From the NCBI GenBank assembly GCA_021794015.1, contig JAJYRQ010000009.1:1-64000 (forward strand): DNA of 64,000 nucleotides, given 5' to 3'. The notes under the pieces were generated by a model. The model saw only the letters and a list, made by a program, of their open reading frames with translations. It ran no database searches and had not been told where the DNA came from. Each line of letters begins with the position of its first letter. The first letter of the stretch is position 1. The position numbers and the translations under genes were made by a program. Shown here one piece after another: positions 25,463 to 34,877 of the stretch. This DNA is from Deltaproteobacteria bacterium. Lineage in GTDB: Bacteria; Desulfobacterota; Binatia; Binatales; Binataceae.

Positions 25463-26979
25463 ACTTTGGCGCGGCATTGTCCCATGGGGCACGTACGTTT
25501 AGAGATCGACCAGCCTTGTCCTTTGAAGGCCACATTCTTACTTACTGGGAGTTCAATGGTCGCGTGAATCGGCTGGCCAACGCGCTGTTAAAGGCTGGTC
25601 TGCGCAAGGGAGACCACGTAGCGTTTGCAACGCACAATATACCCCAGGGCATAGAAGTTTACTGGGCCGCCGCCAAGGCGGGACTGGTGGCTGTCCCGCT
25701 CAACATAATCCTCAGGAGGCCGGAAATCGCACGTGTTTTCGCGTCCGCACGGGTACGAGCCTGCATCGTTGAGAAGAAGCTCCTCGACCGTTTGCCTGTT
25801 CCCAATGCCGCGCGGATCGACCTGGTTATTGATCCCGACAATCATGGGACGGACTCGTACGAAACTTTTCTTGCCGCGGCGGATCCTGCCGAACCGGCGG
25901 TTGACGTGGATCCCGAGGAACCGTGCACCGTCATGTTTTCCTCTGGTACCACCTCGCGTCCCAAAGGGATTGTCAGCAGCCATCGCGCCCGCGCCCTCGC
26001 CTGCCTCATCTATGCTGCGGAGTTTGGCCTAAGCTTTGAAGCTCGCACTCTGCACACAACGCCGCTATATCACAACAGTACATTGATCCTGTGCTTATCG
26101 ACTCTGGCCGTTGGCGGCTGTGTCGTGCTCGACAGGCATTTCGATGCGCGGCGAACGCTCGCTTTGTGTCATCAGGAGCGGATTACCCACGCGCTCCTGG
26201 TACCGACCCAACTCAACCGGATCCTTGGTTCCGCCTCTGCTGCATCCAGCCGCATGCCTGCCACGCTGCGCTGCCTGGTCTCGGTCGGTGAGCCCCTGGC
26301 GGAGCCCATCCGCCAACGGGTTTTGTCCGAGATGACATCACGCTTGTACATCTTGTACGGGACATCTGAAGGTCTGGCGACGGTCTTGCGACCGGAGCAA
26401 CAGCCGTCTCACGGGTCCAGCGTTGGGCTCCCAGTTCTGCATACCGAGATTCGCGTCGTAGGCGACGCCGGAGCCGAGATGCCTCCGGACACGATCGGGG
26501 AAATCGTCGGCCGCAGCGCCCGTCAAATGAGCGGCTACTATGGCGACCCGCAAGCGACGGCCGCGACGGTGCGCAACGGCTGGATTTACACCGGCGACCT
26601 GGGCGTGATCGATCCTCAGGGGTTTCTACGCGTCGTCGGGCGCAAGAAAGAGATGATCATCAGCGGCGGCGTCAACATCTACCCGTTCGATATCGAGCAG
26701 GTGGTTATGACTCATGATGCGGTCGCTGAAGCAGCGGTCGTGGGCATACCCGATGAGCATTGGGGCGAGGCGGTTAAGTTAGTCGTAGCTCTGCGTCCCG
26801 GGGCCATCTTGACGGCGGAGGAGCTAATGAGCTGGTGCCGAGAGCAGCTTCCTGGGTATCAGCGACCAAAAGTCGTGGAAATCCGAGCCGTGTTGCCCCG
26901 CAATGCCGCCGGCAAACTGCTCAAAAATGCCCTGGCCGATCCCACAGAGCAAGGAAGGAGCGGAACTCATGGATTTTAG
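25459..26979 (+). CDS. AMP-forming acyl-CoA synthetase
   Basis: About 506 residues of the ANL superfamily. The P-loop is FSSGTTSRPKGIV, A5 is LYGTSEG, the ATP-binding aspartate lies in YTGDLGVID, the hinge is GRKKEMIISGGVNIYPFDIE, and the acylation lysine lies in PRNAAGKLLKNAL. It starts at ATGA overlapping the importer ATPase stop. It would activate an imported or derived carboxylic acid to its CoA ester. The acyl-CoA dehydrogenase that follows overlaps by 11 bases. The sequence resembles crotonobetaine/long-chain/aryl-CoA ligases broadly, so chain length is not assigned. Confidence 0.93.
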   Translation: MNFGAALSHGARTFRDRPALSFEGHILTYWEFNGRVNRLANALLKAGLRKGDHVAFATHNIPQGIEVYWAAAKAGLVAVPLNIILRRPEIARVFASARVRACIVEKKLLDRLPVPNAARIDLVIDPDNHGTDSYETFLAAADPAEPAVDVDPEEPCTVMFSSGTTSRPKGIVSSHRARALACLIYAAEFGLSFEARTLHTTPLYHNSTLILCLSTLAVGGCVVLDRHFDARRTLALCHQERITHALLVPTQLNRILGSASAASSRMPATLRCLVSVGEPLAEPIRQRVLSEMTSRLYILYGTSEGLATVLRPEQQPSHGSSVGLPVLHTEIRVVGDAGAEMPPDTIGEIVGRSARQMSGYYGDPQATAATVRNGWIYTGDLGVIDPQGFLRVVGRKKEMIISGGVNIYPFDIEQVVMTHDAVAEAAVVGIPDEHWGEAVKLVVALRPGAILTAEELMSWCREQLPGYQRPKVVEIRAVLPRNAAGKLLKNALADPTEQGRSGTHGF

Positions 26980-28129
26980 CCTGCCACAGGAAGTCGAGAC
27001 GCTTCGTGAGCGGGTCGCGGCGCTCGCCAAGCTAAGACTCATTCCCGCGGCTCGCCAAGCGAGTGAGGTCGAGGGTCCTAACCGGGAAATCCAGAAGATC
27101 CTCGGCGACGTAACGCCCGAAATCTACCCGGTAAGCGCCGGCGGGCGCCTCACTCACGCCTATCGCGCGCTCGCCATATGCGTAATTCGCGAGGAGTTGT
27201 CGCGCTTGTGTCCTGAGGCCGATCACATGTTCGCCCAGCAGGGTCTTTGCGGGTCGGCCATCTTATTCGGGGGTACGGACCTGCAGAAGCAGCGTTTCGT
27301 TCCTGCCCTTGCAAAAATGGAGCGACTCGGGTCGTTTGCCCTCACGGAGGAGGGGGCCGGCTCTGACGCCGGTAGCATTCGTACCACCGCCGCGCTGCGG
27401 GAGAACGAGTGGGTGCTCAACGGCAGCAAACACCTGATCTCCCACGCAGGGTACGCGGGCACCTACGTGGTCTTTGCCTCCACCGACCTGTCAAGGCGCG
27501 CCAAGGGAGTGTCGGCTTTCATCGTTGAGAGCGATAATCCGGGGCTCTCGGCTCAGCCGCTGCGCTTCCTGGCTCCCTATGTCGTGGGCAGGCTCAAGCT
27601 TGACGACTGTCGGATACCTCGGGAAAACATTCTTGGTTCGCCGGGCGACGGCTTCCGTTGGGCGATGCAGACCCTTGACGTTTTTCGGGCTGCGGTGGGC
27701 GCTCACTCCGTAGGATTTGCCCAGGCGGCGCTCGATCTGGCGCTGGCTTATGCACGTGTCCATCAGCAGTTCGGCAAGCCGCTGGCAGAGCACCAGGCTA
27801 TACAGTTCAAGCTTGCCGAGATGGCCACGGAGATCCAGGCCGGGCGGCTCCTCGTTTTGTACGCCGCTTGGCAGAAGGACTACGGCCTCGACCGCCAGGC
27901 CTCTGTGGCCTGTGCCATGGCCAAGATGTACGCGTCCGAAATGGCCAACCGTGTTGTCAACCACGGGGTCCAGATCATGGGCGGCAATGGCCTTAGCAAA
28001 GAGTTTCACATGGAGCGCCTGTACCGCGAAGTCCGCGGCACGATGATCTATGAAGGCACCTCCGAAATCCAGCGCCTGGTCATCGCTCGTCAGTTGGTCC
28101 GGGCGGCACGACCGTACGAGGGACCATAA
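26969..28129 (+). CDS. Acyl-CoA dehydrogenase
   Basis: About 386 residues, a flavoenzyme that makes an alpha,beta-double bond in a CoA ester. Family signatures are FALTEEGAGSDAGSIRTTA (FAD/substrate site), GVQIMGGNGLSKEFHMERLYR and the C-terminal MIYEGTSEIQRLVIAR, where the Glu of YEGTSEIQ is the usual catalytic base of short/medium-chain enzymes. The ATG at 26969 has AAGGAAGGAG in front and overlaps the synthetase gene. It is the last gene of the operon. The following hydratase and thiolase steps of beta-oxidation are not encoded here. Confidence 0.94.
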   Translation: MDFSLPQEVETLRERVAALAKLRLIPAARQASEVEGPNREIQKILGDVTPEIYPVSAGGRLTHAYRALAICVIREELSRLCPEADHMFAQQGLCGSAILFGGTDLQKQRFVPALAKMERLGSFALTEEGAGSDAGSIRTTAALRENEWVLNGSKHLISHAGYAGTYVVFASTDLSRRAKGVSAFIVESDNPGLSAQPLRFLAPYVVGRLKLDDCRIPRENILGSPGDGFRWAMQTLDVFRAAVGAHSVGFAQAALDLALAYARVHQQFGKPLAEHQAIQFKLAEMATEIQAGRLLVLYAAWQKDYGLDRQASVACAMAKMYASEMANRVVNHGVQIMGGNGLSKEFHMERLYREVRGTMIYEGTSEIQRLVIARQLVRAARPYEGP

Positions 28130-28136
28130 GCGAACG

Positions 28137-28155
28137 GCGCGGGCTGCGCCCGCGC
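28137..28155 (+). terminator. Hairpin after the acyl-CoA dehydrogenase gene
   Basis: A perfect 8-bp stem (GCGCGGGC / GCCCGCGC) with a TGC loop begins 8 bases after the operon's last stop. There is no T-run, so it may only stabilise the 3' end or assist Rho-dependent termination. Confidence 0.35.
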
Positions 28156-28409
28156 GCGGGCGGTACGAATTAGGCTCGTACGCGCCGTTGGGGGCGCTAG
28201 ATTTCACAGCCTATGGGTGCAAGGTGGGCAGGCCCGTGGGCGAGCCCGAAGCCTCTAAGCCGGGCGCTGCCCAAGGCCCTGCCGGCGTAGACTTGCCGCC
28301 CGGTGCCGGGTAGGCGCAGACTGGCTTGGCCGGGACGAGGTCTGGCAGCTCGCCCGCTCACCGGGCGTCGCCGGCGAGCGCCGGCTTATCAACTACGGGA
28401 GCGCCTTTG

Positions 28410-29273
28410 ATGAACGTGGTACGAGCAGGCCTGCTTCAGGTAAGTCTCAAGGCCGGTGCCAGCCAAAGTGTAGACGACATTCGACGCGCCATGATCGAGG
28501 CGCACCTGCCTTTTATCGAGCGGGCGGGCAAAGGCGGCGTCAACGTGCTCTGCCTGCAGGAGCTTTTCACCCAGCCCTACTTCTGTCCGAGCCAGGACCC
28601 GCGCTGGTACGCCGCGGCCGAGCCGGTTCCCGGGGGGCCGACCGTAAGCTTGATGTCGGAGCTGGCCGGGAAATACGCGATGGTGATCGTCGTGCCGGTC
28701 TACGAGCAGGAAATGCCCGGGGTTTACTACAACACCGCGGCGGTCATCGACGCCGACGGAAAGTATCTCGGCAAGTACCGTAAAACGCACATTCCTCAGG
28801 TCGCCGGCTTTTACGAGAAGTTCTTCTTCCGGCCCGGCAACTCGGGATGGCCCGTGTTCACGACCGCCTACCTCAAGCTCGGCGTCTACATCTGCTATGA
28901 CCGTCATTTCCCGGAAGGATGGCGCGCGCTGGCGCTCGGCGGCGCGCAGTACGTGGTCAATCCGTCGGCGACCGTGGAGGGCCTCAGCCGTTACCTCTGG
29001 AAGCTGGAGCAGCCGGCTGCGGCGGTTGCCAACGGCATCTTCGTCGGCGCGGTCAATCGCCCGGGCGTGGAGGCGCCCTGGAATATCGGCCGCTTCTACG
29101 GCAACTCCTACATTGTCGATCCGGGCGGCCGGGTGCTGGCCGAAGCGGGCGAGGATGGCGACGAGCTGGTCGTCGCCGATCTCGACCTCGAGCTTATTGC
29201 CGAGGCGCGAAACCGCTGGCAGTTCTTCCGCGACCGGCGTCCCGAGACCTACGATGTTCTCACCCGACCTTGA
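28410..29273 (+). CDS. Nitrilase-superfamily amidohydrolase (beta-ureidopropionase-like)
   Basis: A 287-residue carbon-nitrogen hydrolase. The Glu-Lys-Cys catalytic triad is E51 (LQELF), K125 (YRKTHIP) and C162 (YICYDRHFPE). The overall pattern (TQPYFCPSQDPRWY, GFYEKFFFRPGNSGWPVF, PWNIGRFYGNSYIVDPGG) is that of the beta-ureidopropionase / N-carbamoyl-amine amidohydrolase branch, which releases ammonia and CO2 from N-carbamoyl compounds. The ATG at 28410 starts the fold; upstream in-frame codons look non-coding. It converges with an amidohydrolase on the other strand, which may act on related amides. Confidence 0.88.
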   Translation: MNVVRAGLLQVSLKAGASQSVDDIRRAMIEAHLPFIERAGKGGVNVLCLQELFTQPYFCPSQDPRWYAAAEPVPGGPTVSLMSELAGKYAMVIVVPVYEQEMPGVYYNTAAVIDADGKYLGKYRKTHIPQVAGFYEKFFFRPGNSGWPVFTTAYLKLGVYICYDRHFPEGWRALALGGAQYVVNPSATVEGLSRYLWKLEQPAAAVANGIFVGAVNRPGVEAPWNIGRFYGNSYIVDPGGRVLAEAGEDGDELVVADLDLELIAEARNRWQFFRDRRPETYDVLTRP

Positions 29274-29324
29274 GGGTCGGCGAGGGTCGGTCCGAGGCAA
29301 GCGAGATTGCCTGCTCGGCTGCGT

Positions 29325-30929
29325 TCAGGTTTCAGGCCAGACCTTCTTGCCGCCGAGGTAGGTGGCCCGTACCGCAACCGCGCCCAGGCGCCCGGGCTCG
29401 ACGGTGAGCGGGTCCTCGCCCAGAACCACGAAGTCGGCCAGGTATCCCGGCGCCAGTCGGCCCTTGATCTCCTCTTCGCCGGCCAGGTAGGCGGCGCCCG
29501 TGGTGTAGAGCGCCAGCGCCTCAAGCGGCGAGATGCGCTGGTTTTCGCCCATCACCGGGCCGTCGAAGCCGCGCCGCGTGGTGCAGCTCTGCATCGCCAG
29601 AAGCGGCTCGTAGGGGCCGCACGGGTAGTCGGAGGAGCCGGCCACGGCGATCCCCGAATCGTAAAACCAGCGATGGGCGAACATCCGCTCCAGCCGCCGG
29701 CGCCCGTACCACTCCAAGAGCTTGCTGCCGTGGTAGTGGACGTAGCTGCCGAAGGGTGCCGCGCCGATTCCGAGCCGCTTCATCCGCGCCACAATCTCGC
29801 CGTTGACCACCGTGCAGTGCTCGATACGATGGCGCGCGTCCGGGCGCGGGGCGGCCGCCTGCACCGCTTCGAACTGGTCGAGCAGGAGCGAGATCGCGCG
29901 GTCGCCGTTGGCGTGAACGCAGAGCCGACTCCCTCCTTCGTGGACCATTCGCACGATCTCTCGCAACTCGCCGGTGGGCGTGGTCTGAACGCCGTAATCC
30001 TCGCTGCTCCCCTCAAACGGCTCCTCCAGAAGGCAGGTGCGGCCGCCGATCGCTCCGTCGACAAACGCCTTGAAGCCGGCGATGCGCAGCCGCTCGCCGC
30101 CGAAGCCGCTGGCCAGACCCAGCCGGCGCGCGAGGTCGAAATGGTGATGGGTGACCATCATGTTGACCCGCAGCGTGAGCAGGCCCCGGCCTTCGGCCTG
30201 CTGGAAGAGCGCGATCTCCTGCGGGCCAACCAGGGCGTCGCCAATCGAGGTAAGGCCGGCGGCGTTGAACATCCGGCAGGCCCGCGCAAGGCCGGCTGCG
30301 CGCTCCTCGGGTGTACCGGGCGGAACAACGGTCCTCTCGCGCTTGCAGGCGGCAGGATAGGCAAAGTCGAAAAGCGCCTGCTCGTAGATGATCCCGTTTA
30401 GACGCCCTGCAGCGTCGCGCCCGTAAATGCCTCCGGCCGGCGCCGGCGTCGCCTCGTCAATCCCGCCGAGCGCAAGCGCGCGCGAGTTGATCACCCCCCA
30501 ATGACCGGCCACGTGGACGACCAGCACCGGGTGTTCGGGCGCAGCCTCGTCCAGGTCCCACCGGTTGAGCACCCGGCCTTCGGTCATCTTGGCGTCGTCG
30601 TAGCGGCTGGCGCGAATCCAGGTTCCCGGCGGGCGGCGTCCAGCCTCGGCCAACAGCCCCGCCTTGAGCTCGGCCAGCGAGTGCACGGCGCCGGCCGAAG
30701 CGTCGAGGTGAAGAAGGTCCTCCGCAGCCATCGCAAGATGCATGTGCGCGTCGTGAAACCCGGGCGCCACGACGTTGCTTGCGAAGTCGGTGACCGCCGC
30801 CTCGGGAAAGCGCCGGCGAAGCTCGTCGAGCGGCCCGAGCGCGACGACCCGGCCGCCCAGCACGGCGAACGCCTCGGCGTCGGCACCGTTCATAGTTATC
30901 ACCCGTCGCGCCCGAAAAATGGCAACCAT
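29325..30929 (-). CDS. Amidohydrolase family 3 protein (YtcJ-like)
   Basis: A 534-residue metal-dependent amidohydrolase. The N-terminal strands are followed by the metal ligands HDAHMHL. Further family marks are KAFVDGAIGGRTCLL, VHANGDRAISLLLDQFE, RHRIEHCTVV and GSSDYPCGPYEPL, then the C-terminal beta-sandwich (GRLAPGYLADFVVLGEDPL). YtcJ-like enzymes hydrolyse amides or related C-N bonds, but physiological substrates are mostly unknown. An AGAGGTG site precedes the ATG. It is downstream of, and on the same strand as, the liv-type importer, 258 bases after the binding-protein gene, so the imported solute may be its substrate. Confidence 0.9.
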   Translation of the reverse strand: MVAIFRARRVITMNGADAEAFAVLGGRVVALGPLDELRRRFPEAAVTDFASNVVAPGFHDAHMHLAMAAEDLLHLDASAGAVHSLAELKAGLLAEAGRRPPGTWIRASRYDDAKMTEGRVLNRWDLDEAAPEHPVLVVHVAGHWGVINSRALALGGIDEATPAPAGGIYGRDAAGRLNGIIYEQALFDFAYPAACKRERTVVPPGTPEERAAGLARACRMFNAAGLTSIGDALVGPQEIALFQQAEGRGLLTLRVNMMVTHHHFDLARRLGLASGFGGERLRIAGFKAFVDGAIGGRTCLLEEPFEGSSEDYGVQTTPTGELREIVRMVHEGGSRLCVHANGDRAISLLLDQFEAVQAAAPRPDARHRIEHCTVVNGEIVARMKRLGIGAAPFGSYVHYHGSKLLEWYGRRRLERMFAHRWFYDSGIAVAGSSDYPCGPYEPLLAMQSCTTRRGFDGPVMGENQRISPLEALALYTTGAAYLAGEEEIKGRLAPGYLADFVVLGEDPLTVEPGRLGAVAVRATYLGGKKVWPET

Positions 30930-31187
30930 CGCGCTGCACCTCTTTGCTGCGAGCCCCCGCGCGGGGGCAGGGCCCGGGAGCGGGCGAGCACCCGCGCTCA
31001 GCCGTCTTTCTCAACTCTGGCGTTCCCGCTCTGGCCGCGTCAATCCGATGAGCGCGGCAGCCGCGCCGCGGCCTGTTGTAGCCGCCTGTTGCCCGGAGCG
31101 TCCGGCATGCGGGGCCGCGCCCGCGCGCTCCCGCAAGGACGCGGCCCGGCGCGTCTGTCGCGCGGCAGCCGGCGGGCCAGGGGGCCG

Positions 31188-32408
31188 TTACATTCGGCAG
31201 AGGCTCTCCTTCTCCGGCACCGGGTACGAGCTTACGGCCAGCGTATCGACGTAGTCCCACTGGTCGCGCATGGCGGCGCGCTTCTTGCCTAGGAGCAGGT
31301 AGTAGGGTTTGAGCACCTGATGGTCAAAAGCGCGAATCACCTCGGGTCCGGTTGGGCCGACGTACTGGAAGCCTTCCAGCGCCTGCGCCACGCGCGCGGG
31401 ATCGGCAGAGCCGGCCTTGGCGATGCCGTCGATTATCAGCCGGAACTCGATCCAGGCGCTGCCGCCGACGTAGCCCATCGGCTCGCCGTAGGCCGCCTGG
31501 TAAGGCTTGCTGGCGGCGCGGGTGGCGGGCGTTGCGTCATGCCAGTACTGGCAGCCGACGTAGACGCCCTCGAGCGCCTCGGCTCCGATCGCCTTGTAGT
31601 CGGAAAGTCCGCCGCTCCAGACGTAGAGCAGCTTGCTGTGTTTCTTGAGTCCGTACTCGGCCGCGGTTTTGACGCTGCGGATCGCGTCGCCGCCGAAGTT
31701 GAGCAGCGCAACCACGTCGGGGCGCGCCTCGATCGCCCTGGTGATGTAGCTCGAAAAGTCGGTGGTACCCAGCGGGTGGACGGCGTTGCCGACCAGCTCG
31801 ATCCCTTTTTCGCGCGCCACCTGGCGAACGTTGTTGAGCAGCGAGGTGCCGAATACGTAGGCCGGCGTTATCGTGTACCAGCGGCGGGCGGCGGGAAAGC
31901 GTTCGATAAAGGGGTACATCGTCGAGCGCACGGCCGCGTAGGTCGGTACCGACCAGCGGAAGGTGAACCGGTTGCAGTCCTTGCCGGTGACCTCGTCGGC
32001 GCCCACGCTGGTGAAAAAGAGGGACTTTTTCTCCTTGGCGATCGGTTCCAACGCCAGGGCGACGGCGCTCGAGGCGCATCCGGCGAAAAAGCGCGCGCCG
32101 TCGTGCTCGATGGCGTCGCCGACGCGCTGCACGGCAACGCCCGGCTTGGTTTCGGAATCCCGGCTTATGTAACGCAGCGGCCGGTCCAGGACGCCGGCGC
32201 GCGCCTGCTCGATCGCCAGCCTAAAGCCGCGGTTGGTGTCGCGGCCAAACTCGGCGTAGGCGCCGCTGGAGGGGAATATCCCGAGCAGCGTTATCGGTTC
32301 GCCGGCCGCCCACGCCCGGGGCAGCCGCGCAAAAACGGGTGCTCCAGCCAGCGCCAGCCCCAACTTGAGCAGGTCGCGTCGTCCCAATGCGCTCAATTGT
32401 CTGTTCAT
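31188..32408 (-). CDS. Branched-chain-amino-acid-type ABC substrate-binding protein
   Basis: A 406-residue periplasmic binding protein of the type I (LivJ/LivK-like) family. The N-terminus has a Tat-like signal (GRRDLLKLGLALAGAPV, likely cut after AWAA), after which TLLGIFPSSGAYAEFGRDT begins the mature fold. Typical inner segments are FFAGCASSAVALALEPI, YVFGTSLLNNVRQVA and DVVALLNFGGDA. It is the last gene of the minus-strand livHMGF-type set. Amides, urea and aromatic compounds are also carried by this family, and the flanking amidohydrolases make an amide-like ligand plausible but unproven. Confidence 0.92.
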   Translation of the reverse strand: MNRQLSALGRRDLLKLGLALAGAPVFARLPRAWAAGEPITLLGIFPSSGAYAEFGRDTNRGFRLAIEQARAGVLDRPLRYISRDSETKPGVAVQRVGDAIEHDGARFFAGCASSAVALALEPIAKEKKSLFFTSVGADEVTGKDCNRFTFRWSVPTYAAVRSTMYPFIERFPAARRWYTITPAYVFGTSLLNNVRQVAREKGIELVGNAVHPLGTTDFSSYITRAIEARPDVVALLNFGGDAIRSVKTAAEYGLKKHSKLLYVWSGGLSDYKAIGAEALEGVYVGCQYWHDATPATRAASKPYQAAYGEPMGYVGGSAWIEFRLIIDGIAKAGSADPARVAQALEGFQYVGPTGPEVIRAFDHQVLKPYYLLLGKKRAAMRDQWDYVDTLAVSSYPVPEKESLCRM

Positions 32409-32447
32409 CGTTGTTCCATCCTCATTACGGCCGTCAAGGGCGACCGG

Positions 32448-33143
32448 TCAAGTCTCCACCCCCAGGTAGCGCGCCTGCAAATCGGCGCGCATTCGCAACT
32501 CCCGGCCCGACCCGGAAAAAACGATGTTGCCCTGGTCGATAAGGTAGACAGAATCGGCCAGGTCGAGCGCCACCTCGAGGTTCTGTTCGACCAGCAGGAT
32601 GCTTAGCCCGCCGCTCCTCATCTCGGCTATCGAATCCACTACTGCATCCACTATCGAAGGCGCAAGCCCCTGCGAGGGCTCGTCGAGCAGCAAGAGCCGC
32701 GGGCCGGTGGCCAAGGCGCGGGCGATGGCGAGCATCTGCTGCTCGCCGCCGCTAAGCGTGCCTGCGCGTTGGCGCATCAACGCTGCCAGGCGGGGAAACA
32801 TTTCGCACAGCCGCGCCACGCTCCAGGCGCTCTGGGGGCGCTCTGCGATGCTCAGGTTTTCGCGCACCGTCAGGTAAGAAAAGATGCGCCGCTGCTCGGG
32901 AACGTAGGCTACTCCAAGCCGGCTTATGCGGGAAGGCGGCAGGCCGTCGATGCGCCGGCCTTCGAGCAGGACCGCGCCGCGCCGGGGCGGCACCAGGCCC
33001 ATGATCGTCTTGACCGTGGTGCTCTTGCCGGCGCCGTTGCGGCCCAGCAAGGCGGCGACCTGGCCATCGGCCAGTTCCAGGCTGATGCCCTTGAGGACCT
33101 GGCTCTGGCCGTAGCCGCTGTGCACGTCGTCGAGCCTGAGCAT
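32448..33143 (-). CDS. livF: ABC transporter ATP-binding protein LivF type
   Basis: About 231 residues. Walker A GRNGAGKST, signature LSGGEQQMLAIARAL and Walker B LLLDEPSQGLAP are intact, with the LivF-like ending LRADLQARYLGVE. The ATG at 33143 overlaps the livG stop by four bases and begins MLRLDDVHSGYG. The longer open frame to 33548 is the shadow of livG. It energises uptake together with LivG. The specificity is set by the binding protein. Confidence 0.92.
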   Translation of the reverse strand: MLRLDDVHSGYGQSQVLKGISLELADGQVAALLGRNGAGKSTTVKTIMGLVPPRRGAVLLEGRRIDGLPPSRISRLGVAYVPEQRRIFSYLTVRENLSIAERPQSAWSVARLCEMFPRLAALMRQRAGTLSGGEQQMLAIARALATGPRLLLLDEPSQGLAPSIVDAVVDSIAEMRSGGLSILLVEQNLEVALDLADSVYLIDQGNIVFSGSGRELRMRADLQARYLGVET

Positions 33144-33883
33144 CAGCCGCGCCGTCCCAGGTAGGCCTCGCGCACCCGCGCGTCGGCCCGAATCTCGGCC
33201 GGTGTGCCGCGCGCGAGCACCGCGCCGAAGTTCATCACGGTGATCTCGTCGGAAAGCTCCATGACCAGGGCCATGTTGTGCTCGATGAGCAGCACCGTGT
33301 AGCGCGCGGCCAGCGCTCTTATCCGGGCGATAAGCCGGCGCGCATCCTCCGGCGAGAGCCCCTGCGAGGGTTCGTCGAGCAGGAGCATTACGGGCGCGGT
33401 CGCCAGGGCAACGCCGAGCTCGAGCAGGCGTTGGTCTCCGCCGGCCAGCTCGCGCGCCGGCTTGTGAGCCATCTCGGACAGGCTCGTCTCTTCGAGCACC
33501 CGCTCGGCCCGCGCCGATACCTCGCCGAGCGAGTCCGCGCGCCGCCACAGCGCGGCCCTTTTAGCCGAGCGCGCCTGGGCCGCGATGCGTAGGTTTTCGA
33601 AGACGCTCAGTCCCGGGAAGATGTTGGTTCGCTGGAAGGTGCGCCCAATTCCCGCCCGCACGCGCGCGGTGATGTCGAGTTCGGTCACTGCGCAGCCGTC
33701 AAAAAGAATCGCCCCGGCACTCGGCTTGAGCTCGCCGCTCAACAGGTTGAAGAGCGTCGTCTTGCCGGCCCCGTTGGGCCCGATAATCGCATGCAGCGTC
33801 CCACCCCGCACGCTCAAGTCAACGTTGTTGACCGCCACGTGGCCGCCGAAGCGGCGGGTCAGTCCGCGCGCCTCAAGCAGCAC
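33143..33883 (-). CDS. livG: ABC transporter ATP-binding protein LivG type
   Basis: About 246 residues. Walker A GPNGAGKTTLFN, the family insert GRTFQRTNIFPGLSVFENL, signature region LAGGDQRLLELGVAL and Walker B LLLDEPSQGLSP are visible, ending in VREAYLGRRG. A GTG at 33883 has GGAGG about 6 bases upstream and matches the usual N-terminus (LLEARGLTRRFGG). The longer frame to 33952 lacks such a site. It overlaps livM by 11 bases and livF by one base. Confidence 0.92.
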   Translation of the reverse strand: MLLEARGLTRRFGGHVAVNNVDLSVRGGTLHAIIGPNGAGKTTLFNLLSGELKPSAGAILFDGCAVTELDITARVRAGIGRTFQRTNIFPGLSVFENLRIAAQARSAKRAALWRRADSLGEVSARAERVLEETSLSEMAHKPARELAGGDQRLLELGVALATAPVMLLLDEPSQGLSPEDARRLIARIRALAARYTVLLIEHNMALVMELSDEITVMNFGAVLARGTPAEIRADARVREAYLGRRG

Positions 33884-34877
33884 CGCGGTCCTCCAGCCGA
33901 GCCGCGCGCCGGCCTCCCGCGTCGGAATTGCGCCGCCCTGACCGCGGCACAAGGGCGCCCAGGCGGCGCCAAACGGCGGCGCAAAGCTCCCATAGGCCGC
34001 CCCGCAGGAACATCACCAGCGAACAGAAAAGCAGACCGAGAATAAGCGGCCAGCGCGCCCAGAGGTTGCTCAGAAAGTTCGCCATCAGGGTGTAGACCGC
34101 CGCTCCCAGCAGCGGCCCGTAAACCGACCCCGTGCCGCCCAAAAGCCCCATGATTACGATGTCCGTCGAGGTGTTGAAGTCGATGGCCTGCAGCGGAACA
34201 AACTGGTAGAGCATCGCGAACAGCCCGCCCGCAAGCCCGCTCAGCGCTCCCGACAAGGCGAACGCCGCCACCTTGTAGCGCCGCACCCGGTAACCGACCG
34301 CGCGCGCCCGATGCTCATTCTCGCGAATCGCCCTCAGAACATGGCCAAACGGCGAGGCGGTCAGCCGCAGCACCAGAAAAAAACCGACGAGAAAAACCGC
34401 CGCTACCAGGTAGTAGTAACGGCGCGGGTCGGCCAGCCCAACGCCCCAAAGCGCGGGACGCGCCAGGCCGCGCAGACCGTTGTCGCCCCCCGTAAGATCG
34501 CTCCACTCAAAGGCAGCGTAGTAAGCCATCTCGTTGAACGCAAAGGTCAGCATCACGGCGTAAATGCCCGTGCCCTGCGTGGAGAGCGCTCCCACCACAA
34601 GCGCGGCCAAAGCCGCGCTACCCGCGCTCGCGCCTAACGCCGCAAGCAACGGCCAGCCCGACTTTATCAGCAGCCCCGTGCAATAGGCGCCGATCCCGTT
34701 GAACGTCGCCTGGCCAAACGACAGAAACCCCATCTCGCCCAGCAGCAGGTTGAAGCCAAGCGCTAAAAGCGCGGCGATCAATACCTGGGCCTCGAGCGTC
34801 GGGTAATTCACCGCGGCCGGCGCCGCCAACACCACCAGCGCCAGCACGGCGAACCCTGTGCGCTGTCCGGGCCTCAT
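33873..34877 (-). CDS. livM: ABC transporter permease LivM type
   Basis: A 334-residue inner-membrane protein with about nine hydrophobic segments. Family marks are LGFNLLLGEMGFLSFGQATFNGIGAY near residue 40 (read in parts) and the C-terminal LFAMLYQFVPLQAIDFNTSTDI. The ATG at 34877 overlaps the livH stop by four bases. The last 40 residues are arginine-rich and charged, probably cytoplasmic. It forms the translocation channel with LivH. Confidence 0.92.
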   Translation of the reverse strand: MRPGQRTGFAVLALVVLAAPAAVNYPTLEAQVLIAALLALGFNLLLGEMGFLSFGQATFNGIGAYCTGLLIKSGWPLLAALGASAGSAALAALVVGALSTQGTGIYAVMLTFAFNEMAYYAAFEWSDLTGGDNGLRGLARPALWGVGLADPRRYYYLVAAVFLVGFFLVLRLTASPFGHVLRAIRENEHRARAVGYRVRRYKVAAFALSGALSGLAGGLFAMLYQFVPLQAIDFNTSTDIVIMGLLGGTGSVYGPLLGAAVYTLMANFLSNLWARWPLILGLLFCSLVMFLRGGLWELCAAVWRRLGALVPRSGRRNSDAGGRRAARLEDRGAA

